Part shown: positions 9,951 through 19,363 of the stretch, piece by piece
Numbering within the stretch: the stretch's first letter is position 1
Layout of the letters: every line of letters starts with the position of its first letter
Source: Gammaproteobacteria bacterium
GTDB lineage: Bacteria > Pseudomonadota > Gammaproteobacteria > SZUA-229
NCBI GenBank assembly: GCA_029881795.1
Contig: JAOULX010000008.1
Coordinates: forward strand, 1 to 64,000
Direction: 5' to 3'
DNA: 64,000 nt
Notes under the pieces: generated by a model
The model's database searches: none
What the model saw: the letters and a program-made list of their open reading frames with translations, nothing else
Told to the model about the DNA's origin: nothing
Position numbers and translations under genes: made by a program

Positions 9951-11006
9951 TTATAAGGCCATATGAGCTGTCATTTTGTCGAAATCCGGTTTCTCTATCA
10001 CGCCTTTTTCTGTCACGATTGCGTCCACCAGCTCTGCCGGGGTCACATCAAACGCAGGGTTCCATGCCATCGCCCCTTCAGTGGCGACACGCTGATGGCC
10101 ACAATTGAAAACCTCTGCCAGCTCACGCTGCTCTATCGGAATATCTTTTCCGCTAGCAGTTTGCATATCAATCGTTGAGGTTGGTGCTGCTACCATAAAT
10201 TTGACACCGTGATGTCTGGCCAGTATTGCCAGTGCATAGGTGCCAATTTTATTGGCAACATCACCATTCGCAGCAATCCTATCGGAGCCAACAATCACCC
10301 AGCTGACGCTGCCCTGCGCCATCAGACTGGCAGCTGCGCCCTCACATAATAAGGTAACAGGAATTTGCTCTTCAACAAACTCCCAGGCTGTGAGACGAGC
10401 ACCCTGCATCCAGGGGCGGGTTTCATCTGCAAATACTTGCTGAATTTTGCCATCACTATAGGCACGGCGGATCACCCCCAGCGCAGTACCATAGCCGCCC
10501 GTTGCCAGCGCTCCGGCATTGCAATGGGTAAGCACAGCAGCCGCATCCGATTGCAACAAAGCGGCACCATATTCTGCCATCCGATAGTTAGCCTTAAGAT
10601 CATCCTCATGTATTTGTCGCGCCTGATTTAACAGCAGCGACAACAGATTATGCTGATCAGCACCGGAAGATTCCAGACAGGCTTTCATTTTATCCAGCGC
10701 CCAGAATAAATTGACCGCTGTTGGTCGTGATTCAGACAGCAGCAGAATATCTTGAATAATCTGTTGCTTGCGACTAGAAAACGGCAGCGACTGATGCTCG
10801 ATAGCAGATGTAACCACTCCATAGGCGGCAGTGATCCCGATTGCCGGCGCTCCACGCACCACCATATCTCGAATTGCATCTGCCACAGCGCTTGCACTGA
10901 GCAGATGAATTTCAATTTTTTGCTGCGGAAGTTTTCGCTGGTCTAATAAATAAAGGCCATCCTCCCTCCAGAAGATAGCCCGAATCGAATCATATAACGG
11001 GTTCAT
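9951..11006 (-). CDS. mtnA: S-methyl-5-thioribose-1-phosphate isomerase MtnA
   Basis: Converts methylthioribose-1-phosphate to methylthioribulose-1-phosphate in methionine salvage. The 351-residue protein has the eIF2B-like Rossmann fold signatures: VRGAPAIGITAAYGV, LTHCNAGALATGGYGTALG with the catalytic Cys, DETRPWMQGARLTAWE, VGSDRIAANGDVANKIGTY with the catalytic Asp, and VAAPTSTIDMQ. In Pseudomonas mtnA adjoins mtaD-ubiG-mupP; here the same genes are split by three lipoprotein genes that are read in the same direction as mtnA, which starts only 12 bp after the last of them. Confidence 0.96.
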   Translation of the reverse strand: MNPLYDSIRAIFWREDGLYLLDQRKLPQQKIEIHLLSASAVADAIRDMVVRGAPAIGITAAYGVVTSAIEHQSLPFSSRKQQIIQDILLLSESRPTAVNLFWALDKMKACLESSGADQHNLLSLLLNQARQIHEDDLKANYRMAEYGAALLQSDAAAVLTHCNAGALATGGYGTALGVIRRAYSDGKIQQVFADETRPWMQGARLTAWEFVEEQIPVTLLCEGAAASLMAQGSVSWVIVGSDRIAANGDVANKIGTYALAILARHHGVKFMVAAPTSTIDMQTASGKDIPIEQRELAEVFNCGHQRVATEGAMAWNPAFDVTPAELVDAIVTEKGVIEKPDFDKMTAHMAL

Positions 11007-11018
11007 AGTAACCTTATT

Positions 11019-12056
11019 TTAACTACCTACAGATGTGGCGAAGTCCAATATAACGTCTTTCATATCATTTTTCATCGCATTATCGGCTTTTGTTACCAGT
11101 CGGGTAACAGCAACTTCTTTTGAATTGGCAGACGTTTTAAAACTCCAGCTATGGGTACCACGGACTTTGCCACTAGCCGCTTCGGTAAGCTTCACCGTGA
11201 TACTGGCTCTGACCCAGTACCAGCCTGAGCGCATACCGACATCAGTCAGTTCTGCTGATGCGAGCAGCTTATAATCAGCAGCGCCTTTAACCGCCGGGAA
11301 GCCGGCTTTGGACATCGCACCTTTAACCAGTCGGCTTAACTGGGTTAAATCAGAAGACTCAACCTGATCTGTGATTTTAAGAGCAAGCAGCTGGCTTTCT
11401 AATTCTGCACGCATATCCGACAAATTCCACTCTGAAGGATTACCGACACCTTTAAGGTCAATAATTTTCAGGGTTTTTTGTAAAGTCTGCCGTTCGAGCT
11501 GCTGTTTAAAAGCCTGATTCATTGCAGCCATGGCCAGCAGCTTATCAGAGTTTGAACGCGCTCTTTTTAATTCTGAACGGGTAGACTGATCCAGCTCAGT
11601 AATTTGCTGGCGGATATTTCTTCCGGCCTGACTGCGCTCCAAAACTGCCAGCGCATGGAACTCAAAAACCTTTTTGTCTTCCCAGAGTTCGGCCACGCGT
11701 GCGCCTTCCAGTACTTTATCTGTTTCGATTTTAATGTTCTGAGTTAAACGCGTATCTTTGCTGTAACTTTCTTTACCGTTAACCACCTGTGACTGAACAT
11801 CAGAAAGCGTTTTAGATTCTTCCTGAATTTTCAGCTCAAAGGTTTTGCTGAGATTAGCCAGCGCCCTGTTTTTTGCAGTCTCCCGGTTAGAGGCCGAAGC
11901 CTTACCCACAATATAAGCACTGTGTGGGTAATTAAAGCTATCGCCATTGACCCAGTCTGGTTGTTTACCATCACCAGATTTACTGACTACCGCCTGTGAT
12001 TTACAAGCCGTTAAGGCAATCACAAAAATGATCACCCAAAATTTACGCATAACCAT
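11019..12056 (-). CDS. LPP20-family outer-membrane lipoprotein
   Basis: The 345-residue precursor starts MVMRKFWVIIFVIALTACKS with a lipobox LTAC; the start at 12056 is preferred over an internal ATG two codons later because AAGGA lies six bases upstream of it. After a linker, PDWVNGDSFNYP and YIVGKASASNRETAKNRAL are typical of the LPP20 domain, in which alanine-rich helices pack on a sheet. The role is unknown; such proteins accompany LpoB-like activators. It forms a run with the COG3014 protein (23 bp upstream) and mtnA (12 bp downstream). Confidence 0.8.
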   Translation of the reverse strand: MVMRKFWVIIFVIALTACKSQAVVSKSGDGKQPDWVNGDSFNYPHSAYIVGKASASNRETAKNRALANLSKTFELKIQEESKTLSDVQSQVVNGKESYSKDTRLTQNIKIETDKVLEGARVAELWEDKKVFEFHALAVLERSQAGRNIRQQITELDQSTRSELKRARSNSDKLLAMAAMNQAFKQQLERQTLQKTLKIIDLKGVGNPSEWNLSDMRAELESQLLALKITDQVESSDLTQLSRLVKGAMSKAGFPAVKGAADYKLLASAELTDVGMRSGWYWVRASITVKLTEAASGKVRGTHSWSFKTSANSKEVAVTRLVTKADNAMKNDMKDVILDFATSVGS

Positions 12057-12079
12057 ATCGAATCCTTATAAACAGATTT

Positions 12080-13414
12080 TTATTTTGCAGCCTGAGCCTG
12101 CTTCAAATCTTTCGGCCGAGGTGCCACCCAATGATCACTGATAAATGTCAGGCGACCTTTTTTAATATCAGCAGCATGCGCCATTGAATCAATCACTTTA
12201 CCACGAGCCATTATTTCAATCTGCGCATTGTATGAGCCAGCCGCCAACGGAATACGGATCAGCTGAATTTCCTGCGGCAGACTCGACCAACTTCTGGTAT
12301 CAGCCACTTCAGAAACCATACCACCGACCTTGAAGGCCAGACCGATTAAACCACCGCCACGTTTTTCAGCCTCTTTGGAAGCCTGATGTTTGATCACCAT
12401 ACGCGCCAGTGCTCTGACTGTAATTGCTGGCATTTCTTCTTCCAGCGCCTTTCTGGCCATGCCGTCAATATTTTCAACCGTATTAAAGTCATAATACTGA
12501 TCATTAATTGATACACGAGCAGCACGTGTTGGTTTCGCACGACCCTGATAAGTAGGTAAGGCCAATTTTAAACGCTGACGAATTGTCGGCGCCCATGTCC
12601 GGATGGTATGTTGTGATTTAGCCGGACCAAGACCGTTATCTAAAATTGCAATCAGATAACCTTTATTTGCCTCATCGGCATTATTGAATTTAATACCAAA
12701 TTCTGATTCGTATTGTTGCAGCTCATCTCGCAAACCTTCATAAGACAGCATTCGTAACAAATCTTGTTTTAACTGATTTGGGACTGGTAAACCGTGTTTA
12801 TTGATTGTTGACTTATAAACATTAACCGCTTTTCTATATGAAACCAGAGCCTGGTCGTATTCACCCAACGCTTCAAAAATAATGCCAGAAAGATATCTTA
12901 CGAACGGATCCTCCATTGGCGTTTCACCCCATTCACGCATCTTTACATCAGCTTGCAAAACCTCAACGCGAGCACTGTCAACCTGTCCGATTGCGAGATA
13001 ATTTAAAGCCATGTAAGAATGGATCAGCACTTGCTCATAACGGTCACCGGCGTATTCTCTGACGGTATCATTGACGACAGCACTGCCGACCGAACGAGTG
13101 ATACTGGTGGTATAGAGGTCTTGCATTTCTTTTTTTGCAACTTCGAAGTCTTTGTTACTTTGCTGATATTCACCGACCATGCGTTTGAGCATACCTTTAT
13201 GCAGATGCGTCAGTACTTTGTCGTTATTATCATGTGACTGCTGCTCAAATTCACGCAAGGCCAGATCGGGACGTCCAGATTCTAGTTTAGCCCTGACACC
13301 TTGTGTTTTGGCGCTGTAATGTGAGCAGCCCTGCAGAACCAGCAGACCGGACATCATCAGTAGTACAAAAGCACGTTTCAGATGACTACTCTTGATAATA
13401 GTTAGATATTTCAT
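12080..13414 (-). CDS. COG3014-type lipoprotein with TPR-like N-terminal half
   Basis: The 444-residue precursor has a signal peptide and lipobox LQGC (Cys at residue 29). Residues 45-240 read as helical repeats with TPR-like character (LESGRPDLALREFEQQ, ALGEYDQALVSYRKAVNVY). The second half carries the conserved RARVSINDQYYDFNTVENID region and a short hydrophobic Gly-rich stretch GGGLIGLAFKVGGMVSEVAD. This family (COG3014) has no established function but recurs next to LpoB-like and LPP20 lipoproteins, as it does here, which suggests an envelope or peptidoglycan-synthesis complex. Confidence 0.75.
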   Translation of the reverse strand: MKYLTIIKSSHLKRAFVLLMMSGLLVLQGCSHYSAKTQGVRAKLESGRPDLALREFEQQSHDNNDKVLTHLHKGMLKRMVGEYQQSNKDFEVAKKEMQDLYTTSITRSVGSAVVNDTVREYAGDRYEQVLIHSYMALNYLAIGQVDSARVEVLQADVKMREWGETPMEDPFVRYLSGIIFEALGEYDQALVSYRKAVNVYKSTINKHGLPVPNQLKQDLLRMLSYEGLRDELQQYESEFGIKFNNADEANKGYLIAILDNGLGPAKSQHTIRTWAPTIRQRLKLALPTYQGRAKPTRAARVSINDQYYDFNTVENIDGMARKALEEEMPAITVRALARMVIKHQASKEAEKRGGGLIGLAFKVGGMVSEVADTRSWSSLPQEIQLIRIPLAAGSYNAQIEIMARGKVIDSMAHAADIKKGRLTFISDHWVAPRPKDLKQAQAAK

Positions 13415-13579
13415 TGATACCTCTGTTATTTTTTTTAATATCTGGCTGCATTGTAAAGTCAGATATTGTTTTTAGCATCAGGCAATGATAGATAGCTGAA
13501 TGATGAAACAAACAACTTTATAATTTTTTTATTATCATTGCCTATATGTATCCCTGGCCAATTAGTGCCTGTTCGGGAT

Positions 13580-14197
13580 TTACAAACGATATGAATCGCG
13601 GGCTACAGCTTTTTTAATTTTCTTCTGGCCAACCCAGACTTTACGATTATTAACCAAATCAATTAAGGTCAAATCCACCTGGTAAAAACGCACATGTTTA
13701 CCGGCAACCGCATCAACGATGGTATTGATTGTCCCCTTCAACATAAAGTCAGCACCTTTTTCCTGACCGGCTTCTTTGCGCGTTGCATCTGATGCATTGA
13801 TATCCATATCACGTCTTTCTTGACGAATTTCTCTTCGTTCGGTATCCGACGCTACAAAGTCAACTTCACCGGAATTAATCAGTGCTTTTTCCATATCATT
13901 AACAAAAGTTCGGGTATTGATATGTTCGTGACTCAGATTACGAATACGGCCGATAATAACGGCAGGTATGGTATTCTTTTTCTTATTAAAACGACTCAAC
14001 CAGGGGCGTGACAAAACATCCTGAATCATTTCTTGAGCCACCAAACGTGAATCCGTATCATTCCATGCACCACTCAGATCAGTAGTCGATTCTGTGCTGA
14101 CTCGCTGAACAGTTGCACCTTTTTTATTACAGCCCGTCGTAACAAGCATAAATCCACAGATAGCTGCTGTAAGCAAAATTCGGCTAGAGTATTTCAT
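13580..14197 (-). CDS. lpoB: LpoB-like penicillin-binding-protein activator lipoprotein
   Basis: The 205-residue lipoprotein precursor has a signal peptide ending VTTGCNKK. The body contains the LpoB landmarks: TDLSGAWNDTDSRLVAQEMI, GRIRNLSHEHINTRTF, FVASDTERREIRQERRDMD and YQVDLTLIDLVNNRKVW. LpoB in enterobacteria crosses the periplasm from the outer membrane to stimulate PBP1B; whether this protein does the same depends on the cognate PBP, which is not in the window. It is first in a minus-strand run with COG3014 and LPP20 proteins, 165 bp upstream of the former. The 246 bp between it and divergent mtaD should contain both promoters. Confidence 0.82.
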   Translation of the reverse strand: MKYSSRILLTAAICGFMLVTTGCNKKGATVQRVSTESTTDLSGAWNDTDSRLVAQEMIQDVLSRPWLSRFNKKKNTIPAVIIGRIRNLSHEHINTRTFVNDMEKALINSGEVDFVASDTERREIRQERRDMDINASDATRKEAGQEKGADFMLKGTINTIVDAVAGKHVRFYQVDLTLIDLVNNRKVWVGQKKIKKAVARDSYRL

Positions 14198-14443
14198 TTC
14201 CCTTCCTTAATTGATTGATTTAAATAAAAGTATTTTGTTTGTTATTTTAAAATCACGCGCACTATATATTTTTTGGCAGATATTGTTCCTGCTTATCAAA
14301 GCGACATTATCCATTGCGCGTTTTTATAGTATATAGCAGATTATTTTCAAAAACCTGAAACATATCACATTGACTTACACACGAAACGGTATTTATTGTT
14401 CATTAATATTGCGAAATGTCACTGATACAGGTATCTTGCCCGC

Positions 14444-15760
14444 ATGCATAATATCGACCTCATATTAGACGCCCGCTGGGTAGTTACCGTCAACCAAGAC
14501 AATGATGTGCTTGAACAACACAGCGTGATCATCGACAAAGGCCGCATTATTGAAATTTTGCCAAGCTCAGTCGCACACGACCGTTACCTAGCCAAAAACC
14601 ATCAGTCACTCGGTGACAAAGTCTTAATGCCCGGCCTGATTAATTGCCATACCCATTCCGCTATGAGCTTATTAAAAGGTTATGCCGATGATTTGGCACT
14701 GATGGACTGGCTGCAAAACCATATCTGGCCAGCAGAAAGTCAGTGGGTTGATGAAGAATTTGTACACGATGGTGCCGAGTTGGCTATCGCTGAAATGCTA
14801 CGCTCTGGCACCACCTGCTTTATGGATATGTATTTCTTTCCGGATATTGTTGCCAAGCTCGTCAACCAAAGCGGTATGCGCGCAGCGATAGGCATGATCG
14901 TACTGGACTTTCCTACCGCCTGGGCTCAGACCGCCGAAGAATATATCGAAAAAGGCCTGCGTCTGCGTGATGAATACCGTGAACACTCACGCATTAAAAC
15001 CGTGTTTGCCCCGCATGCCCCTTACACTGTTTCAGAAGACACTCTACAACAGATCCGCATGCTATCGGATGAGATGGATTTGCCGGTTACCATGCATATT
15101 CATGAAACACAGAGCGAAGTTGATGAGGCAATCAAAAACAATCTGAAAAGACCGCTCCAAAGCCTCAATGACATAGGCCTTATATCGCCAAACCTGATAG
15201 CCGTTCACATGACCGCTTTAACGGATAATGAGATCACGCTGCTGGCAGAAAGCGGTGCGCATGTGGCGCACTGCCCGGTCTCAAACCTGAAACTCGCTTC
15301 CGGTTTTTGCCCGCTTGATAAACTATTAAAAGCTGGCGTTAATGTCTGTCTGGGAACTGATGGGTCTGCCAGCAATAATGACCTCGACCTGTTCAGCGAA
15401 ATGAAAACAGCTGCTTTACTGGCCAAAGGCGTGGCCGGTGATGCCGCTTGCGCCAGTGCCAATGAGATTATCCGCATGGCCACTATCAACGGAGCTAAAG
15501 CGCTCGGCATGCAGGACGAGATAGGCTCTATCGAAGCCGGCAAAGCAGCAGACCTGATTGCAATAGACTTTGCAGCGCTTGAATCTTTACCGGTTTATAA
15601 CCCGGTCTCGCACCTGGTTTACAATACCAGCCGCAATCAGGTAACCGATGCCTGGGTCAAAGGCCGTCATTTATTAAAACAACGCTCACTGACGCGCTTA
15701 GATGAAGCAGAAATTATCCGCAAAACTCGTGCCTGGAATGCTAAGATAGCAGCTCATTAA
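14444..15760 (+). CDS. mtaD: 5-methylthioadenosine/S-adenosylhomocysteine deaminase
   Basis: Amidohydrolase of the TRZ/ATZ group, 438 residues. Metal ligands are visible as H69 and H71 in INCHTHSAMS, a His in HAPYTVSEDTL, HIHETQSEV, and the catalytic Asp in CLGTDGSASNNDLDLF. The enzyme deaminates methylthioadenosine to methylthioinosine; in Pseudomonas the product is phosphorolysed to methylthioribose-1-phosphate, the substrate of MtnA. The order mtaD-ubiG-mupP is the same as in Pseudomonas aeruginosa, which supports the assignment over a generic chlorohydrolase-type label. Confidence 0.9.
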   Translation: MHNIDLILDARWVVTVNQDNDVLEQHSVIIDKGRIIEILPSSVAHDRYLAKNHQSLGDKVLMPGLINCHTHSAMSLLKGYADDLALMDWLQNHIWPAESQWVDEEFVHDGAELAIAEMLRSGTTCFMDMYFFPDIVAKLVNQSGMRAAIGMIVLDFPTAWAQTAEEYIEKGLRLRDEYREHSRIKTVFAPHAPYTVSEDTLQQIRMLSDEMDLPVTMHIHETQSEVDEAIKNNLKRPLQSLNDIGLISPNLIAVHMTALTDNEITLLAESGAHVAHCPVSNLKLASGFCPLDKLLKAGVNVCLGTDGSASNNDLDLFSEMKTAALLAKGVAGDAACASANEIIRMATINGAKALGMQDEIGSIEAGKAADLIAIDFAALESLPVYNPVSHLVYNTSRNQVTDAWVKGRHLLKQRSLTRLDEAEIIRKTRAWNAKIAAH

Positions 15761-15791
15761 TCCACTCTTATACAATTAACAAAGAATCCAC

Positions 15792-16499
15792 ATGACCACA
15801 TTAAATGTCGACCCGGCAGAAATCGCAAAATTCGAAGAACTGGCAAGCCGCTGGTGGGATACTCAGGGCGAATTCAAACCCCTGCACGAAATCAACCCAC
15901 TGCGTTTGCAATACATTGATCAGCGCGTCGGACTGGCTGGTAAAAAAGTCCTCGATGTCGGTTGTGGCGGTGGCATATTAGCCGAAAGCATGGCACGAGC
16001 CGGTGCAGATGTACTCGGCATTGACATGGGCAAAGCCCCGCTTAATGTGGCTAAGCTGCACGCCATGGAAACAGGAACTGATTGCCAATACCGGCAGATA
16101 ACGGTCGAACAACTGGCCGATGAAATGCCCGGACAATTCGATGCTGTTAGCTGCATGGAAATGCTGGAACATGTGCCCGATCCTGCCTCTATTATCACAG
16201 CCTGCATGAAGCTGGTTAAACCGGGTGGCGACGTGTTCATGTCAACGCTTAACCGCAACGCCAAATCCTTTATGTTTGCCGTCGTTGGCGCTGAATATGT
16301 TTTGCAGATGCTTCCTAAAGGCACACATGACTATAAAAAGTTCATTAAGCCTTCCGAACTATGCAACTGGGCCCGGGCAGCGACTCTTGAGCTGAAAGAC
16401 ATCAGCGGGCTCAGTTACAACCCGCTGACCAAAGCCTATAAGTTAAGCAGCGATGTCAGTGTTAATTACATGGCGCATTACACTCGCCCGGCAGAATAA
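15792..16499 (+). CDS. ubiG: Ubiquinone biosynthesis O-methyltransferase UbiG
   Basis: SAM-dependent enzyme performing both O-methylation steps of ubiquinone synthesis. The 235-residue protein starts in family fashion ([19 protein letters not shown]) and has SAM motif [20 protein letters not shown], followed by [12 protein letters not shown] and [20 protein letters not shown]. It lies 31 bp after mtaD and 2 bp before the phosphatase gene, so the three are almost certainly one transcript. Confidence 0.97.
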   Translation: MTTLNVDPAEIAKFEELASRWWDTQGEFKPLHEINPLRLQYIDQRVGLAGKKVLDVGCGGGILAESMARAGADVLGIDMGKAPLNVAKLHAMETGTDCQYRQITVEQLADEMPGQFDAVSCMEMLEHVPDPASIITACMKLVKPGGDVFMSTLNRNAKSFMFAVVGAEYVLQMLPKGTHDYKKFIKPSELCNWARAATLELKDISGLSYNPLTKAYKLSSDVSVNYMAHYTRPAE

Positions 16500-16501
16500 C
16501 A

Positions 16502-17149
16502 ATGATATCCACTGTTCTGTTTGATCTCGACGGAACCTTAGTCGATACCGCGCCGGATATGGCACACTCACTTAATCTGTTACTTGATGAACAAGGTAGC
16601 GCCAGACTTGCGTATGAGATTATTCGTCCGCATGTCTCTAACGGCAGTGAGGCACTGGTAAAGCTGGGTTTCGGAGATGCGCTTGAACAACCTAGACTTG
16701 ATGCCTTAAAAAAACGTTATCTTGAGATCTATCAGCAAAATATTCATATTCATTCACAGCTATTCCCGGGAATGGAACAACTGCTTGAAGCCATAGAAAG
16801 TGCCGGTAAGCGATGGGGCGTCATCACCAATAAACCCTCCTGGCTAACTGAACCTCTGTTACAGTCGATGGGACTGAGCAGTCGCTGTGCCTGTATCGTC
16901 AGTGGCGATACCACGGCACAAAGAAAGCCCGATCCGGAGCCGATGTACCATGCCTGCGAACTGATCGGCGTTAAAGCAACTGACTGTATTTATATCGGTG
17001 ATGCGAGACGGGATATTGAGGCCGGCAATAACGCCGACATGAAAACCATTATTGCCACTTATGGCTATATCGGTGAATGGGAAGATATCCATAGCTGGGG
17101 GGCAGATGCACTGATCGATCAGCCACAAGAAATAAATCAGTATTTCTGA
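16502..17149 (+). CDS. mupP: HAD phosphatase, MupP / phosphoglycolate phosphatase type
   Basis: The 215-residue HAD hydrolase has nucleophile motif DLDGTLVDTAPD at residues 8-19, motif II in WGVITNKPSW, and motif III/IV KPDPEPM...YIGDARRDIEAG. Enzymes next to ubiG were long called Gph; in Pseudomonas the gene at this position is MupP, an N-acetylmuramic acid 6-phosphate phosphatase in the cell-wall recycling route. I prefer MupP from synteny, but sequence alone does not separate the two. Confidence 0.8.
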   Translation: MISTVLFDLDGTLVDTAPDMAHSLNLLLDEQGSARLAYEIIRPHVSNGSEALVKLGFGDALEQPRLDALKKRYLEIYQQNIHIHSQLFPGMEQLLEAIESAGKRWGVITNKPSWLTEPLLQSMGLSSRCACIVSGDTTAQRKPDPEPMYHACELIGVKATDCIYIGDARRDIEAGNNADMKTIIATYGYIGEWEDIHSWGADALIDQPQEINQYF

Positions 17150-17171
17150 ACGTCCGCTTAATGACGATGCT

Positions 17172-17795
17172 TCACGGCAACGATGAATTATTTGCCTTAA
17201 GCTGTAAAAATCGTGCAACATCCTCCGGCCTGTCAACATCCCACAAGGTTTCTAGCAATACCGGTATTTCCGGCTGCAGTTTCTCCATCGATTGCTGCAA
17301 CACATTTGCCTCACCCCAAGCAATATCATCAAACATTCGCGGCATTGGCGCTGTCAGCCCAACCAAAACGTATCCACCATCTTCTGCCGGCCCGATTACT
17401 ACCGGACTCTGATCAAGCACAGCAAATGCCTTTGAAACATACTGCTGATTTATCGCCGGAATATCCGAGCCGATCAGCACAACCTTTTTATAATTCAATA
17501 AGGCCTGTGATAATACCGTCGACATTTTTTGCCCGAGATTACCCGGCGGTTGATCCTCAAGTTTAATATTGTATAGATCTTGCAGAGACTGGAAGTAACT
17601 ATGCTGCTGGTCCGGGGCACAATACAAAACCACATCAACAGCTGGCTGATCTGCCAGCATAGCCAGCGAATACTCAAGTAATTGCTGATGAATAACACAG
17701 GCCTGACTGGGACTGTAATCAGGAATAAGCCGAGTTTTCACGTAACCAACAACCGGCGCTTTAGCAAAAAGGATTAAGATATTATCTTGACGCAA
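17172..17795 (-). CDS. DUF2064 / TIGR04282-type glycosyltransferase
   Basis: The 207-residue protein has a GT-A-like nucleotide-binding start (ILILFAKAPVVGYVKTRL), then VVLIGSDIPAINQQYV and VIGPAEDGGYVLVGL, the signature of the family linked to arsenosugar biosynthesis by genome context in other bacteria. The start is TTG at 17795, as no ATG or GTG is available and the family begins at this point. It ends 22 bp from mupP (convergent) and starts 6 bp after the TetR gene. A companion TIGR04283-type enzyme is at 19364-20032. No arsenic methylase or arsenosugar synthase is seen here, so the substrate is open. Confidence 0.75.
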   Translation of the reverse strand: MRQDNILILFAKAPVVGYVKTRLIPDYSPSQACVIHQQLLEYSLAMLADQPAVDVVLYCAPDQQHSYFQSLQDLYNIKLEDQPPGNLGQKMSTVLSQALLNYKKVVLIGSDIPAINQQYVSKAFAVLDQSPVVIGPAEDGGYVLVGLTAPMPRMFDDIAWGEANVLQQSMEKLQPEIPVLLETLWDVDRPEDVARFLQLKANNSSLP

Positions 17796-17801
17796 AGCAG
17801 A

Positions 17802-18410
17802 CTAATTCAGCTCAAGACTAGTAATAAACTGGCTAATCATTTTATCCAGCAACGCCTGTAAACTGTAATCCTTTAGGTGTTCAGATTGCTGCAAGCACTT
17901 TAATAATAACACTTCTCGTAGCATACCCTGATACATCAGCGCGGAGGCCTTGCTGTCTATTTTTGGCAGCCGACCTTTTGACTGTAACTCATTCAGACTA
18001 AATTCAATGTAATCAGTAAAGGTTTTCCAGCGATTAAGAAAAAACTCACGATGCGCCTGGTGACCTTCCAGGATACTGTAAAGTTCGATTTTTAACAGAT
18101 CAGGCTGAGTCACGATACTGTCAATAAACACAGCCGTAATACCTCTTAGCACCGCCTCAAAGTCCGCATCTGAATTGACAATAGTATCGACATAACTTTC
18201 GCGCTGACAGGAGAAATCCTGTAATACCGCGTCATAGAGCTCGTCTTTAGATTTGAAATGCCGGTACAGGATTGCCGGACTGACCCCAACAGCACTGACT
18301 ATCTCGTCGATAGACACACCATGAAAGCCTTTATCTGCAAAAAGGGCTTTTGCAGCCTTGATAAGACTGGATCTGCGTTCGGGGGCTGATAAACGTTTAT
18401 TGGAAGCCAT
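17802..18410 (-). CDS. TetR/AcrR family transcriptional regulator
   Basis: A 202-residue regulator. The N-terminal helix-turn-helix is clear (LFADKGFHGVSIDEIVSAVG, then VSPAILYRHFKSKDELYDAV); the C-terminal ligand domain is not assignable to a subfamily. ATG at 18410 is used; a GTG two codons earlier is possible and neither has a strong ribosome site. It starts 49 bp downstream of tusA and is followed at 6 bp by the DUF2064 glycosyltransferase, so it probably regulates this small minus-strand group or acts on a distant target. Confidence 0.88.
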   Translation of the reverse strand: MASNKRLSAPERRSSLIKAAKALFADKGFHGVSIDEIVSAVGVSPAILYRHFKSKDELYDAVLQDFSCQRESYVDTIVNSDADFEAVLRGITAVFIDSIVTQPDLLKIELYSILEGHQAHREFFLNRWKTFTDYIEFSLNELQSKGRLPKIDSKASALMYQGMLREVLLLKCLQQSEHLKDYSLQALLDKMISQFITSLELN

Positions 18411-18459
18411 TGCCACAATAACAGTCAGCCCGCGAACTCAGGCCATCAAAAAGTCTTAA

Positions 18460-18690
18460 TTAAGATTTTTTGATGAAGAAAATGAAATTACCACCTTCTT
18501 CTGCACTAGAAACCAGCTCGTTACCAGTCTGCTTACAAAAGGCTTCGAAATCTTTTACAGAACCCGGGTCAGTTGCTTCAATTTTCAGTGTCTGACCACT
18601 CGCTAATGCAGCAATGGCTTTCTTTGCACGTAAAATAGGTAATGGGCAATTCAGGCCTTTTGCGTCTAATTCTGAATCAAATGAGCTCAT
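18460..18690 (-). CDS. tusA: Sulfur carrier TusA
   Basis: A 76-residue sulfurtransferase carrier. The family motif is present as LDAKGLNCPLPILRAKKAI with the persulfide-bearing Cys15 in CPLP. TusA takes sulfur from a cysteine desulfurase and passes it on for tRNA 2-thiolation or, in sulfur oxidisers, to DsrE/DsrC-type proteins. A tusE gene lies on the same strand 190 bp upstream, separated by a terminator. Confidence 0.93.
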   Translation of the reverse strand: MSSFDSELDAKGLNCPLPILRAKKAIAALASGQTLKIEATDPGSVKDFEAFCKQTGNELVSSAEEGGNFIFFIKKS

Positions 18691-18840
18691 GGTTTTCTCC
18701 GATTTATTATGTTAGTGATCGTTCACTTAAGAACTAAGTCGGCAGTAACGATAATCAATCAACGGAGCATCGTCAAATCAATAACAAATGATATTTTTTA
18801 TGAGCTGATAAACGAAATTTATTTGTTGATTTTACGCAAC

Positions 18841-18876
18841 AAAAAAAGCCAGCATACGAATTATGCTGGCTTTTTT
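18841..18876 (-). terminator. Intrinsic terminator after tusE
   Basis: A-tract, stem GCCAGCATA, loop CGAAT, stem TATGCTGGC and T-tract. Being symmetric it could act on both strands; on the minus strand it follows tusE directly (stop codon at 18881). Confidence 0.88.
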
Positions 18877-18880
18877 ATAC

Positions 18881-19216
18881 TTAACTACAGCCTTTAGGGC
18901 GCGGTAAACCCGCAATTTTATTAGCTGATTTAATTAAGCCATAAGGGAATAAACGATAAATATACTTGCTATCAGAACGATCTGCACCGTACTTTTTCTT
19001 CATAAGTTTAGAAAATGAACGAGGATCACAAACTTTGCCTTCATCGTAGAAAAAAGTACGTGCTTCGTTGATGATATCCCAGTGCTCTTCGGTTAACTCA
19101 ACCTTTTCGTTGACAGCGATTTTTTCAGCGACTTCTTCACTCCACTCATCCAGATTTTCCAACCAACCCGCTTCGCTTAACTCGACAACAGTTCCGTCAT
19201 TTAATACAGCTTGCAT
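18881..19216 (-). CDS. tusE: TusE/DsrC family sulfur relay protein (single C-terminal Cys)
   Basis: A 111-residue protein of the DsrC/TusE family. The reading frame is open further upstream, but ATG at 19216 begins the family N-terminus (MQAVLNDGTVVELSEAGWL) and has GGAG nine bases before it. The flexible C-terminal arm ends AGLPRPKGCS with the conserved penultimate Cys. At the place where true DsrC has its second Cys this protein has Asn (SANKIAG), which points to a TusE-like sulfur relay role rather than trisulfide chemistry with DsrAB. A homologue with both cysteines is at 30276-30635. Confidence 0.9.
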   Translation of the reverse strand: MQAVLNDGTVVELSEAGWLENLDEWSEEVAEKIAVNEKVELTEEHWDIINEARTFFYDEGKVCDPRSFSKLMKKKYGADRSDSKYIYRLFPYGLIKSANKIAGLPRPKGCS

Positions 19217-19363
19217 GTAACCACACTCCAATTTAATAAAAACAATAAGCCGGGCACTTCTATAGGCTCTTGGGTGAATTTTAGAATTACCCAGTAAAAT
19301 AGTCAAGTATTAATTTAATATATGCTTATATAGATAGCGCAGATAAATTCATCATCTCAAGAC

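Noticed and set aside
14198-14443. Riboswitch (SAM-type) ahead of mtaD
   Set aside because: No recognisable riboswitch core or terminator hairpin; the region reads as a plain AT-rich divergent promoter stretch.
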